A stretch of 12,685 nucleotides of DNA from Bacteroidaceae bacterium (GCA_017557475.1 JAFYYO010000427.1:1-12685), one strand, 5' to 3'. Positions 1 to 6,363 are shown, numbered from the stretch's first letter. Program-made: numbers and translations. Notes: generated from the sequence alone by a model not told the origin.

Positions 1-1211
1 AGCATCTCAGGCACTTCTTGCACCTTGATATATATGCTTCCCTTGCTTCTCTCCTTCAGGTCGGCCAGCAAGTCTTCTTCTTTCTCTGCTTTACGAATCA
101 GCCAACCAATTTGAGGGGTAAGAGTATTTGTGAGCGTATCTTCCTCTGCTCCGATGAATCCAGCTATGAGTTCCATTGGCGTTTCGCTTGTCACGATTCC
201 TTTTTCAGGGTCGAATTTGCGATACTTGAAGCTAACCTGGACGCGTTCAGAAGGCATTTCCTTCTCATGGAAGACACTATCGAGCGTCTGTCCGTTTTCG
301 TCTGGAAAGAGTTTTAGCAGCCATCCGTTCAGGAAGGTGGGCTTTTCATTGCTGCAACCTCCGCCTTTCAATCTGTCGATAGGCTCTTTCATGACAATAC
401 TTTGCCAGAATCGTTGGTCAGGTTGACCTTCGGCAGCTCGAACAAATTGCGTCAGTATCGGCTCCAGACTCTCTGTCCATTTGCCAAGTCCATACCCAGC
501 AAGCTTGCGTGTCTTGTCGAGAACACGTTGCCAATCGGCAGGTGTTCCTTTGAGAGTGATTGTGGGAATGCCGCAGGCCGCAGACATGACGACATATTCG
601 AAGTACGACTTCACGCTCTCCATCAACGTTATCTGCGAAGCAATGCGCTCAGTCGGAGTGGTCGTCGAGAAGTTGGCTGTGAGTGTCTCTGCTATGCCGT
701 TCTTTGTGTATTTGCCTATCTCTGAAGCAAAGTCGCCAACCAGTTTAGCATAATCAGTTTGCCCAGAGAACAAGTCCTGCTCCGTCTCTATCGCCAAATC
801 CATCTGGCCTTCATGGTCGACCAGTTGAGGACGAAGCTCTTCGCTATGGGCATTCACGTATCTGGCAAAGCCTTGACTGATGAGCAACCACATCATATCT
901 GGCGAAAGGACAAGGGACTTGTGCTTCTTGTAGGCTTCCAGCACGCTTTGGTAGAAGGTATCCTTCTGCGGATTCTTCAGGTTCTTTGCGTCGGAGAAGC
1001 TTGTGCTGACGATGTTGTATTCTTTGTTAAGTATCGTCTTGTCTTTGCTCAGGATGGCTTTTGCCAACTGGTCGCCATCATAAAGATACCTGTACTTTTC
1101 TACAACTGGTTCCAAACCTTCGTCAACCACGAAGGTGACTTTCCTATCCTCTGCCTGCCCCATTAATGAGACGAAGGCGAGGAGAAGTGCAAAGAGGAAT
1201 CTCTTATACAT
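1..1211 (-). CDS. DUF4419 family secreted protein (3' end cut by window edge)
   Basis: An open frame runs from ATG at 1211 through the left edge without a stop (403 complete codons), so the C-terminus is missing. The start MYKRFLFALLLAFVSLMGQA is a signal peptide with likely cleavage after GQA (residue 20), so the protein should be exported to the periplasm or cell surface. Residues 97-127 (HKSLVLSPDMMWLLISQGFA..VNAHSEELR) match the DUF4419 signature as I know it. Further family-like blocks are the segment around MESVKSYFEYVV..ACGIPTITLKGT (about 197-222) and the GGGCSNEKPTFLNGW block (283-297). The biochemical function of the family is not established, and I do not assign one. The start lies 7 bp after the rpiB stop, so it is probably cotranscribed with tkt-rpiB. 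The partner genes are metabolic, but a metabolic role for this protein would be a guess. Confidence 0.88.
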   Translation of the reverse strand, partial: MYKRFLFALLLAFVSLMGQAEDRKVTFVVDEGLEPVVEKYRYLYDGDQLAKAILSKDKTILNKEYNIVSTSFSDAKNLKNPQKDTFYQSVLEAYKKHKSLVLSPDMMWLLISQGFARYVNAHSEELRPQLVDHEGQMDLAIETEQDLFSGQTDYAKLVGDFASEIGKYTKNGIAETLTANFSTTTPTERIASQITLMESVKSYFEYVVMSAACGIPTITLKGTPADWQRVLDKTRKLAGYGLGKWTESLEPILTQFVRAAEGQPDQRFWQSIVMKEPIDRLKGGGCSNEKPTFLNGWLLKLFPDENGQTLDSVFHEKEMPSERVQVSFKYRKFDPEKGIVTSETPMELIAGFIGAEEDTLTNTLTPQIGWLIRKAEKEEDLLADLKERSKGSIYIKVQEVPEM

Positions 1212-1218
1212 ATTTATA

Positions 1219-1653
1219 TTATGCCTCTTGAACAGGAATTTTCGCAACTCTTCTTGCGTGGCGACCGCCTTCGAAGTCAGTTGAGAGGTATTCATCCATG
1301 ATGGCATCTGCTTCTTCGTTCGTGATGAAACGGCCAGGCATCACGAGCACATTGGCATCGTTATGCTGACGAGCAAGATGGGCAATCTCAGGAATCCAGC
1401 AAAGCGCAGCACGAATGCCTTGGTGCTTGTTGAGCGTAATGCTGATGCCTTCTCCACTACCACAGATGGCAATGCCTTTCTCACATTCTCCGTCCTCAAT
1501 TCCCTTCGCAAGAGCATGTCCAAAGTCAGGATAGTCGCAACTCTCCTCGCTATAAGTTCCGTAATCGTGAAACTTGATGCGATGGGCTTTGAGATAGTCC
1601 ATCACATGCTGCTTGAGCGAATAACCAGCATGGTCAGAAGCTAACCCTATCAT
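1219..1653 (-). CDS. rpiB: Ribose-5-phosphate isomerase B
   Basis: This cytosolic enzyme interconverts ribose 5-phosphate and ribulose 5-phosphate in the non-oxidative pentose phosphate pathway; some RpiB/LacAB relatives also accept allose 6-phosphate. The 144 residues match the usual RpiB length. Visible family features are SDHAG at 6-10, the YGTYSEESCDYPDF block at 31-44, the catalytic cysteine C64 in AICGSGEGISI, RQHNDANVL at 96-104 (H97 as the likely general acid/base) and the C-terminal EGGRHARRV. The ATG overlaps the tkt stop as ATGA (4 bp), which points to translational coupling. Having tkt and rpiB together makes sense because RpiB supplies ribose 5-phosphate, a transketolase substrate. 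The active site looks complete. I assign RpiB rather than LacA/LacB because of the tkt context and the family motifs. Confidence 0.95.
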   Translation of the reverse strand: MIGLASDHAGYSLKQHVMDYLKAHRIKFHDYGTYSEESCDYPDFGHALAKGIEDGECEKGIAICGSGEGISITLNKHQGIRAALCWIPEIAHLARQHNDANVLVMPGRFITNEEADAIMDEYLSTDFEGGRHARRVAKIPVQEA

Positions 1654-3677
1654 AGTATCTTCTTTACTTGTTCGTAAACATTCTCAGCTGTGAAGCCGAG
1701 TTTCTCGTCGAGCACTTTGTAGGGAGCTGAGAAGCCGAAGCTCTCGAGGCCCCAGATGGTGCTGCTTGGATGAGCGCCGATGAGGAAGCTTTGCAGGTTG
1801 ACAGGCAGACCAGCTGTGAGGCCGAAGACCTTACTGCCGACGGGGATTACCTCTTGTTGGTAGGAAACGGGTTGCCCACGGAAGAGCCCTTCGCTTGGCA
1901 CACTTACGATGCGAACCTTGTAGCCGTCTTGACGAAGAAGATCTGCGCCTGCCACGAGAGTGCTGACTTCAGAACCTGTTGCCACTAAAACGACATCAGG
2001 ATTCTTGTCGCTCCCAGCCACGATGTAGCCGCCCTTGCGAGCCTGTTCGTAGTCATTCCCTTCAGGCAGATTCTCGATGTTCTGACGACTGAGGATGAGG
2101 GCAGTAGGCGTACTTGTGTTCTCCATCGCCATCGTCCATGCTACAGTCGTTTCCTTTGCGTCTGCAGGTCTGAGGACGAGCACGGAGTTCTTGCCGCTGT
2201 GGTTCTTCAGCTTCTCCATCAGGCGGATTTGAGCCTCCTGTTCGACTGGTTCATGCGTAGGACCATCCTCGCCAACGCGGAAGGCATCGTGTGTCCAGAT
2301 AAACTTCACGGGCACTTGCATCAGGGCAGCCATACGAACTGCTGGCTTCATGTAATCAGAGAAGACGAAGAAGGTTCCGCAAGCTGCAACGACGCCTCCA
2401 TGAAGCATCATACCAATGCAACAGCATGCCATCGTAAGCTCTGCAACGCCTGCCTGCAGGAAGTTTCCGCCAGGGTTGTCGCGAGAGATGACTGTGGCGC
2501 CACCTTTAAGGAAGCCGTCTGTCTTATCGGAGTTGCAGAGGTCGGCAGAGCTGACAATCATGTTGGGGACCTGCTTTGCCAGGAGCGAGAGGCAAGTGGC
2601 AGAGGCATTTCGAGTGGCATCATTCGGCTTTTGCTCGATGCTCGCCCAATCAATCTTCGGCAGTTTACCTGCGAACCAGTCCCTCAGCTGTGCGGCTTTT
2701 TCTGCGTTTTCCGCAGCCCAAGCCTTTTCTTCTGCATATCGAGCGGCTGCAATCGCCTCCAGTTCCTTCATGCGAGCCTCGTAGAGCGCCTTCACTTCTG
2801 GGAAGATGGCGAAGGGCTCATCTGGATTGCCGCCCAGGTTCTTGATGGTGTTGCGGAAAGCATCGCCTCCAAGCGGAGCACCATGCGTCTTGCAGTTGCG
2901 TTCGTAGCTCGTTCCGTCTTCCTTGAGAGCGCCCTTGCCCATGATGCAATGGCCAATGATGAGCGTCGGTTTGCCTGTGACGGCTTTGGCCTTATCGAGA
3001 GCCTGACGAATCTGCTCAACGTTGTTGCCCTCAATCTCCATCACTTCCCAACCGCAGGCGCGATACCTCATTGCTGTGTCCTCGCAAGTCACAACAGATG
3101 TCTCTGTCGAGAGCTGGATGTCGTTGGAGTCGTAGAACATCACGAGGTTGTCGAGCCCCAGTTTGCCTGCGATGCGAGCTGCTCCATGACTGATTTCCTC
3201 CTGAATGCCTCCGTCGCTGATGTAGGCGTAGATGGTCTCTTTCTTGAAAGATGGATTGCCTGTCTTTGCATAGAGGAACTTGGCTGCGATGGCTGCTCCC
3301 ACGGCGTATGCGTGACCTTGTCCGAGGGGACCTGAGCTGTTCTCGATGCCTCGCTCGTAGCAGACCTCAGGATGACCAGGAGTAGGGGATTCCCACTGAC
3401 GAAGCTGCTGGATTTCTTCGAGTGTGAACTTGTCGATGAGCGTCAACTGGGCATAGAGCATCGGCGCCATGTGGCCAGGGTCGAGGAAGAAGCGGTCGCG
3501 ACCTTCCCAAGTTGGGTTCTTGGGGTCGAACTGCAGATATTCACTGAAGAGGACGTTGATGAAGTCGGCTCCACCCATAGCTCCACCAGGATGTCCACTC
3601 TTTGCTTTCTCCACCATTGCTGCTGCCAGGATGCGGATATTATCGGCAGCACGGTTCATTAGGGATGTTGTATTCAT
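1650..3677 (-). CDS. tkt: Transketolase
   Basis: This thiamine-diphosphate enzyme moves two-carbon units between pentose, hexose and tetrose phosphates in the cytosol. Counting from the chosen start, the protein has 675 residues, normal for a full-length transketolase. Visible landmarks are SGHPGG (H29), GHMAPMLYAQ (H69), GPLGQGHA at 116-123, the metal/ThDP region SDGGIQEEISHG to FYDSND (D155, N185), AGVAELTM with catalytic glutamate E413, and THDAFRVGEDGPTHEPVEQ (H463, H475). The leading G of the usual GDG is S here, which I believe is common in Bacteroidetes. The frame stays open to an upstream ATG at 3737. I chose ATG 3677 because MNTTSLMNRAADNIRILAA is the usual N-terminus and a consensus promoter (3707-3738) lies inside the longer version. 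The TGA stop overlaps the rpiB start, so this is the first gene of tkt-rpiB-DUF4419. Confidence 0.97.
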   Translation of the reverse strand: MNTTSLMNRAADNIRILAAAMVEKAKSGHPGGAMGGADFINVLFSEYLQFDPKNPTWEGRDRFFLDPGHMAPMLYAQLTLIDKFTLEEIQQLRQWESPTPGHPEVCYERGIENSSGPLGQGHAYAVGAAIAAKFLYAKTGNPSFKKETIYAYISDGGIQEEISHGAARIAGKLGLDNLVMFYDSNDIQLSTETSVVTCEDTAMRYRACGWEVMEIEGNNVEQIRQALDKAKAVTGKPTLIIGHCIMGKGALKEDGTSYERNCKTHGAPLGGDAFRNTIKNLGGNPDEPFAIFPEVKALYEARMKELEAIAAARYAEEKAWAAENAEKAAQLRDWFAGKLPKIDWASIEQKPNDATRNASATCLSLLAKQVPNMIVSSADLCNSDKTDGFLKGGATVISRDNPGGNFLQAGVAELTMACCCIGMMLHGGVVAACGTFFVFSDYMKPAVRMAALMQVPVKFIWTHDAFRVGEDGPTHEPVEQEAQIRLMEKLKNHSGKNSVLVLRPADAKETTVAWTMAMENTSTPTALILSRQNIENLPEGNDYEQARKGGYIVAGSDKNPDVVLVATGSEVSTLVAGADLLRQDGYKVRIVSVPSEGLFRGQPVSYQQEVIPVGSKVFGLTAGLPVNLQSFLIGAHPSSTIWGLESFGFSAPYKVLDEKLGFTAENVYEQVKKIL

Positions 3678-3706
3678 GATTGTTAGGACTAGTTCTATTT
3701 CGCCTA

Positions 3707-3738
3707 CAAAGTTACTGCTTTTTTCTGAGTCGTGCAAA
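3707..3738 (-). promoter_or_regulatory. Promoter of the tkt-rpiB-DUF4419 operon
   Basis: On the minus strand, TTTG (3738-3735) is followed after exactly 20 bp by TAACTTTG (3714-3707). This matches the Bacteroidetes primary-sigma consensus TTTG-N19-21-TAnnTTTG. Transcription should begin near 3700, giving a leader of roughly 25 nt before the tkt ATG at 3677. The site also argues against translation from the upstream in-frame ATG at 3737. Confidence 0.85.
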
Positions 3739-3755
3739 TCTCAAGTGTAAAAAAG

Positions 3756-3772
3756 CACATATAAAATATGTG
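3756..3772. promoter_or_regulatory. Perfect inverted repeat upstream of tkt promoter
   Basis: CACATAT-AAA-ATATGTG has perfect 7-bp arms and a 3-bp spacer. It ends 18 bp upstream of the tkt -33 element, a sensible place for an activator or repressor site. The regulator is unknown and the role is inferred from position and symmetry only. Confidence 0.4.
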
Positions 3773-3802
3773 AGGGTGAGTGAATTTAAGATAAAAAATG
3801 TG

Positions 3803-3816
3803 TACAGTATACTGTA
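3803..3816. promoter_or_regulatory. 14-bp perfect palindrome, possible operator
   Basis: TACAGTATACTGTA is a perfect zero-spacer palindrome inside the wider near-symmetric string TGTACAGTATACTGTATACA (3801-3820). It lies about 100 bp upstream of the predicted tkt transcription start and about 73 bp from the plus-strand promoter at 3889-3920, so it could serve either direction. Its identity as an operator is inferred. Confidence 0.4.
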
Positions 3817-3888
3817 TACATTTCTATGAGTATATTTTTGACCTCAATTTCCCAGCGTGTTTTTTTGCGTGCTTATATTAAGGAATTA

Positions 3889-3920
3889 TTTGCGCGCGCG
3901 CGATAAATGTCGTAACTTTG
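3889..3920 (+). promoter_or_regulatory. Plus-strand consensus promoter with alternating GC spacer
   Basis: TTTG (3889-3892), a 20-bp gap and TAACTTTG (3913-3920) form an exact match to the Bacteroidetes promoter consensus on the plus strand, opposite to every gene here. Bases 3892-3902 are an 11-nt alternating GC run filling half of the spacer. No protein gene follows on this strand. The predicted transcript would start near 3926 and run through the hairpin-rich segment below, towards the 3' end of the ileS operon. Confidence 0.6.
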
Positions 3921-3925
3921 CAATG

Positions 3926-4087
3926 CAGTTGAGACAGAAGTCTCTTGCATCGAAACAGGGCCCGTTTCTCTGCAATGAACTTCGTTCTGAGATGCTTTAG
4001 CACTCAGGCGCGCCCCTAAGGCGCGGAACAAAGACTGCCCTGCGAGCCTGCTTCCGCTCGGCATAGCTCAAACGAGTTTGGCTCTGC
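3926..4087 (+). other. Hairpin-rich non-coding segment, candidate ncRNA or MITE-like repeat
   Basis: This stretch lacks a credible protein gene but holds several strong inverted repeats. GAGAC-AGAA-GTCTC (3931-3944) abuts 3945-3975, where TTGCA/TGCAA arms enclose GAAAC/GTTTC and an inner GGG/CCC. CGCGCC-CCTAA-GGCGCG follows at 4009-4025. A 27-nt hairpin at 4061-4087 has GCATAGCTCAAAC facing GTTTGGCTCTGC with one mismatch and one bulge. It begins at the predicted start point of the promoter at 3889-3920, so a structured RNA is possible. The segment around CTCGGCATAGCTCAAAC resembles intergenic sequence I associate with other Bacteroidales genomes, so a dispersed repeat is an equally good explanation. 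I cannot tell the two apart here. Confidence 0.4.
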
Positions 4088-4144
4088 TCTCGCTTAAACG
4101 CAGACTTGCACCGATCAAACAAAACACAGCCAGTCGTGAAGCCA

Positions 4145-4203
4145 AACATTACACGTTATGATGCGCAGCGTAACACGTTATGTTTTCAAACGAAGCACGT
4201 TAA
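4145..4203. repeat. Three-unit periodic repeat (array A), 3' of the ileS operon
   Basis: Units with the core ACACGTTAT start at 4151 and 4174, with a degenerate third (GCACGTTAA) at 4195, giving spacings of 23 and 21 bp. The first unit, AACATTACACGTTATGATG (4145-4163), recurs exactly at 9935-9953. TAACACGTTATGTTT (4171-4185) recurs exactly at 9983-9997. In gene direction the array begins about 16 bp after the last stop codon of the operon (4219). Together with array B it looks like a dispersed extragenic repeat family placed at 3' ends of transcripts. Confidence 0.7.
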
Positions 4204-4218
4204 AATGTGAAGGAAGGG

Positions 4219-4383
4219 CTAGCCTTTGCAGATGAACGTGCCGCCAACCCACTCGACGAAAGCCTCTTCCTGCTGGAGCGGATACCAGCTAAGAAGGCAG
4301 TCGGTTTCATCGGTCTCCACAACGACAGGACCTTGCTGGAGGGTTCCGTCGGGCAGGAGGATGTCATGGTAGGCGCGCTTCAT
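4219..4383 (-). CDS. Small 54-aa hypothetical protein, coupled to DUF4296 gene
   Basis: The ATG at 4383 overlaps the TGA of the DUF4296 gene as ATGA, the same 4-bp coupling used by other gene pairs here, and the frame ends at TAG 4219. The product starts MKRAYHDILLPDGTLQQGPV and ends FVEWVGGTFICKG. It is acidic in the middle (VVETDETDCLL), with aromatic residues in SWYPLQQEEAFVEWVGG and two cysteines (C29, C52). There is no signal peptide or membrane segment, so it is probably cytosolic. I do not recognise a named family. Support for it being real is the exact ATGA coupling at the end of a tightly packed operon and the protein-like composition with a compact hydrophobic/aromatic C-terminal part. 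The function is unknown. Confidence 0.68.
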   Translation of the reverse strand: MKRAYHDILLPDGTLQQGPVVVETDETDCLLSWYPLQQEEAFVEWVGGTFICKG

Positions 4384-5360
4384 CTTCTTCGGATTCGTTG
4401 CGGGATGCTTTGCTGCGGACGGATGGGGTTGGGGTTCTCCTTCGTGACGTGAATCTTCTTCTCGCGTGGCTGGCTGTCGCGCATCTGCTGAGGTGTGAGA
4501 CGAGGCTTCTGCTGCTCGTTGACCCTATTGGCTGTCGAGTCGTTGTCGATAGAGTCAGATGCCGCAGGAGTTTCCTTTATGACAGGCTGCTCCTTATGTA
4601 TTCGGATGAGTTGCATCTCGCTGACTAGTAGGGGCTTGGGCTGGTCGGCATCTTTTGTCAAAGGAAGGTAGATGAAGCCTGAGATGGAGCGAAGATTGAG
4701 GCTGTCAAGAGTGCGTGAAGGGGTGTAGCGCAATTCGTTCAGTGGTCTGTTGCGAAGCAAATCGGTGACACAGCAGGCGGTGTCTGTATCGTAATATAAG
4801 TTGAGTAAGGCTACGGCTTCGTTGTTCATTGAACGTCCTACGAATTGCGTCTTGAATCGCCAGATGAAGCTGTCTCCAGGTTTAAAGGTGGAATCGGCTT
4901 TCATCGTAAATGAATAGACGCATTGAACAGGATTGGCTACGATACAGGCAAAGTCTTTGCCGAGCCAGATGTTGGCTGTGTCGCCTTCGTTGGTAAGGGT
5001 AGAGAAGCGGTCTTGGGTGTTTGTGGCTTCAAGTCCCATCCTTTCGGCCTGAGCTTGCACGCGTGTCACCACATTATCATATATGTGCGTGAATTCTTCT
5101 GCACGACCACTATAATAAATCATCGAGGAATCGAACACAGCCTCTGTGATGCGATGCTTCTTGAAAACGGCTTGAATGTACTTGTAACGCGCAATATCAG
5201 CGCTGCCAGCTTGTGTCTCAGCCATTCCTTGTGCCAAGTGGTAGTCAACAAGAACGTCCGTCATCTTCTGCTTACTCAAAATGCCACGAGGTCGAGAGGG
5301 AGAGCAGGAGAGGAAGATGAAAGAGGTGAGAAGGATGATGTAAGAGGTGAGACGTCTCAT
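4380..5360 (-). CDS. DUF4296 domain lipoprotein
   Basis: A 326-residue protein of unknown function. The N-terminus MRRLTSYIILLTSFIFLSC is a lipoprotein signal with lipobox-like FLSC. Cleavage before C19 by signal peptidase II, encoded by the overlapping upstream gene lspA, is expected, anchoring the protein in the envelope. Residues about 24-110 (ILSKQKMTDVLVDYHLAQGM onward) match DUF4296, which in Bacteroidetes is typically found next to lspA. Residues about 260-326 are rich in Q, P, K and R and look disordered, ending in IPQRIRRR. The ATG overlaps the lspA stop (ATGA), and its own TGA overlaps the start of the 54-codon ORF. The family's role is unknown. Genetic linkage to lspA suggests envelope or lipoprotein biology, but that is inference. 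Confidence 0.88.
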   Translation of the reverse strand: MRRLTSYIILLTSFIFLSCSPSRPRGILSKQKMTDVLVDYHLAQGMAETQAGSADIARYKYIQAVFKKHRITEAVFDSSMIYYSGRAEEFTHIYDNVVTRVQAQAERMGLEATNTQDRFSTLTNEGDTANIWLGKDFACIVANPVQCVYSFTMKADSTFKPGDSFIWRFKTQFVGRSMNNEAVALLNLYYDTDTACCVTDLLRNRPLNELRYTPSRTLDSLNLRSISGFIYLPLTKDADQPKPLLVSEMQLIRIHKEQPVIKETPAASDSIDNDSTANRVNEQQKPRLTPQQMRDSQPREKKIHVTKENPNPIRPQQSIPQRIRRR

Positions 5361-5962
5361 CTAAACACGTTCTTGTTGAAGAAAAGAATGAGTGCGATGA
5401 CTCCGCAGCTGATGCTGGCATCTGCGAAGTTGAAAATGGGAGAGAAGAAGATGAAATGCTCGCCACCGATGTAGGGAAGGCTCGAAGGCCAATCCCACTC
5501 GACTAGCGGAAAGTAGAACATATCAACCACTCGCCCAAGCATCAATTGTCCGTATCCTGTGCCCCAAGAAACAAATTCGGCTATATGGGGAGCAGGGGGA
5601 TTGTTGAATATCATGCCGTAGAACATGCAGTCGAAGATGTTGCCTGCAGCTCCAGCAGTTATCATCGTCAGACAAACAAGAAAGCCCCAGCCGATTCCTC
5701 GCTTTATACAACGGAAAATGTACCAAACAAGGAAAACGACTGCACCAATGCGGAATGAGGTAAGGAACCACTTGGGAAGCACTTCCATACCAAAAGCCAT
5801 TCCATCGTTCTCTGTGAAGAGAATCTGGAACCAATCCGTCACCCTTATGCTCTGATGCAGGTACATGCCTGTCTTGACCAGAATCTTGATGACTTGGTCG
5901 ATGCAGACGATGCCTACTCCTAAGGCAACGGAAGTCAGTGCTTGGGCTTGCTTGCGCGTCAT
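5357..5962 (-). CDS. lspA: Lipoprotein signal peptidase (signal peptidase II)
   Basis: This inner-membrane aspartyl protease cleaves prolipoprotein signal peptides just before the lipid-modified cysteine. It has 201 residues, slightly longer than the classic ~165, with about four hydrophobic segments (roughly 8-28, 68-84, 91-110 and 184-196). Family motifs are IDQVIKILV (D22, K26), FTENDGMAFGM (49-59), AGNIFD with catalytic D111, VVDMFYFPL (145-153) and FNFADASISCG with catalytic D181. The ATG directly follows the TAA of the traR/dksA-like gene with no intervening base, and the stop overlaps the DUF4296 start by 4 bp, so expression should be tied to both. The catalytic dyad is intact. Confidence 0.96.
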   Translation of the reverse strand: MTRKQAQALTSVALGVGIVCIDQVIKILVKTGMYLHQSIRVTDWFQILFTENDGMAFGMEVLPKWFLTSFRIGAVVFLVWYIFRCIKRGIGWGFLVCLTMITAGAAGNIFDCMFYGMIFNNPPAPHIAEFVSWGTGYGQLMLGRVVDMFYFPLVEWDWPSSLPYIGGEHFIFFSPIFNFADASISCGVIALILFFNKNVFR

Positions 5963-6349
5963 TTATTTCTTCTTGTCGCGAGCTTGCTTGGCTTCGATGG
6001 AGAGTGTGGCGTGAGGTACTGCACGAAGGCGTTCTTTGGGAATCAGCTTGCCAGTCTCGCGGCAAATGCCGTAGGTCTTGTTCTGGATGCGAACAAGTGC
6101 AGCCTGCAGGCCTGTGATGAACTTCTGAGCACGCATTACTTCGTTCATGAGACTCTCCTTGCTGAGTGTTTCAGAACCTTCCTCAAGCGTGTGATAGGTG
6201 GAATGTGTCTCATCATCGTTCACACCGCTGTTGTTGATTTTCTCCATGAGAATCTCATAGTCGCTCTTGGCCACTTCAAGCTTCTCGTTGATAAGTTGGC
6301 GGAACTCCTCGAGCTCCTCGTCGGAGTACCTAACTTTGTTTTCTTCCAT
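5963..6349 (-). CDS. TraR/DksA-like regulator with degenerate zinc finger
   Basis: A 128-residue cytosolic protein of the TraR/DksA fold, which binds RNA polymerase through its secondary channel and alters transcription initiation, often with ppGpp. Helical coiled-coil segments flank an acidic loop (NNSGVNDDETH, 39-49). The C-terminal module YGICRETGKLIPKERLRAVP..TLSIEAK aligns with the zinc finger, but only C96 remains. The other cysteine positions are T99, S117 and A120, so classical four-cysteine zinc binding is unlikely. Such substitutions are, to my knowledge, common in the Bacteroidetes members. The gene follows the ileS stop by 14 bp, and its TAA abuts the lspA ATG. The family is clear; whether it acts like DksA is not shown by sequence alone. 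Confidence 0.9.
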   Translation of the reverse strand: MEENKVRYSDEELEEFRQLINEKLEVAKSDYEILMEKINNSGVNDDETHSTYHTLEEGSETLSKESLMNEVMRAQKFITGLQAALVRIQNKTYGICRETGKLIPKERLRAVPHATLSIEAKQARDKKK

Positions 6350-6363
6350 ATCTTTTTTTTGTG

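Larger units (their letters stand above)
3739..4218. other. Intergenic region between the ileS and tkt operons
   Basis: No convincing protein gene is present in these 480 bp. Reading left to right they hold two palindromes upstream of tkt, an AT-rich stretch with the direct repeat GCGTG flanking seven Ts (about 3855-3869), the plus-strand promoter with its GC run, the hairpin-rich segment and repeat array A. I see no canonical intrinsic terminator for the ileS operon, only short hairpins without a T-tract on the minus strand. Confidence 0.7.

Noticed and set aside
759..1166. Plus-strand open frame of 135 codons
   Set aside because: It lies opposite the DUF4419 gene, which has a signal peptide, recognisable family blocks and an operon position. 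The plus-strand frame shows no motif.
2199..3335. Long open frame (378 codons) on the plus strand opposite tkt
   Set aside because: It is fully antisense to a clear transketolase. Its translation is rich in Cys, His and Leu with no family likeness, as expected from the codon bias of the gene beneath it.
3923..4000. 25-codon plus-strand ORF beginning 3 nt after the -7 element
   Set aside because: The predicted transcript would start at or after the ATG, leaving no ribosome site, and the peptide crosses two hairpins. It is not supportable as a gene.
3873..4064. 63-codon minus-strand open frame starting MPSGSRLAGQ
   Set aside because: It runs through strong inverted repeats and the GC run, has no motif and has no promoter in the right place. 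It is more likely a by-product of the repeat-like segment than a gene.
6330..6337. TAACTTTG on the plus strand near the traR/dksA-like start
   Set aside because: There is no TTTG 19-21 bp upstream and no gene downstream on that strand, so this is a chance match.
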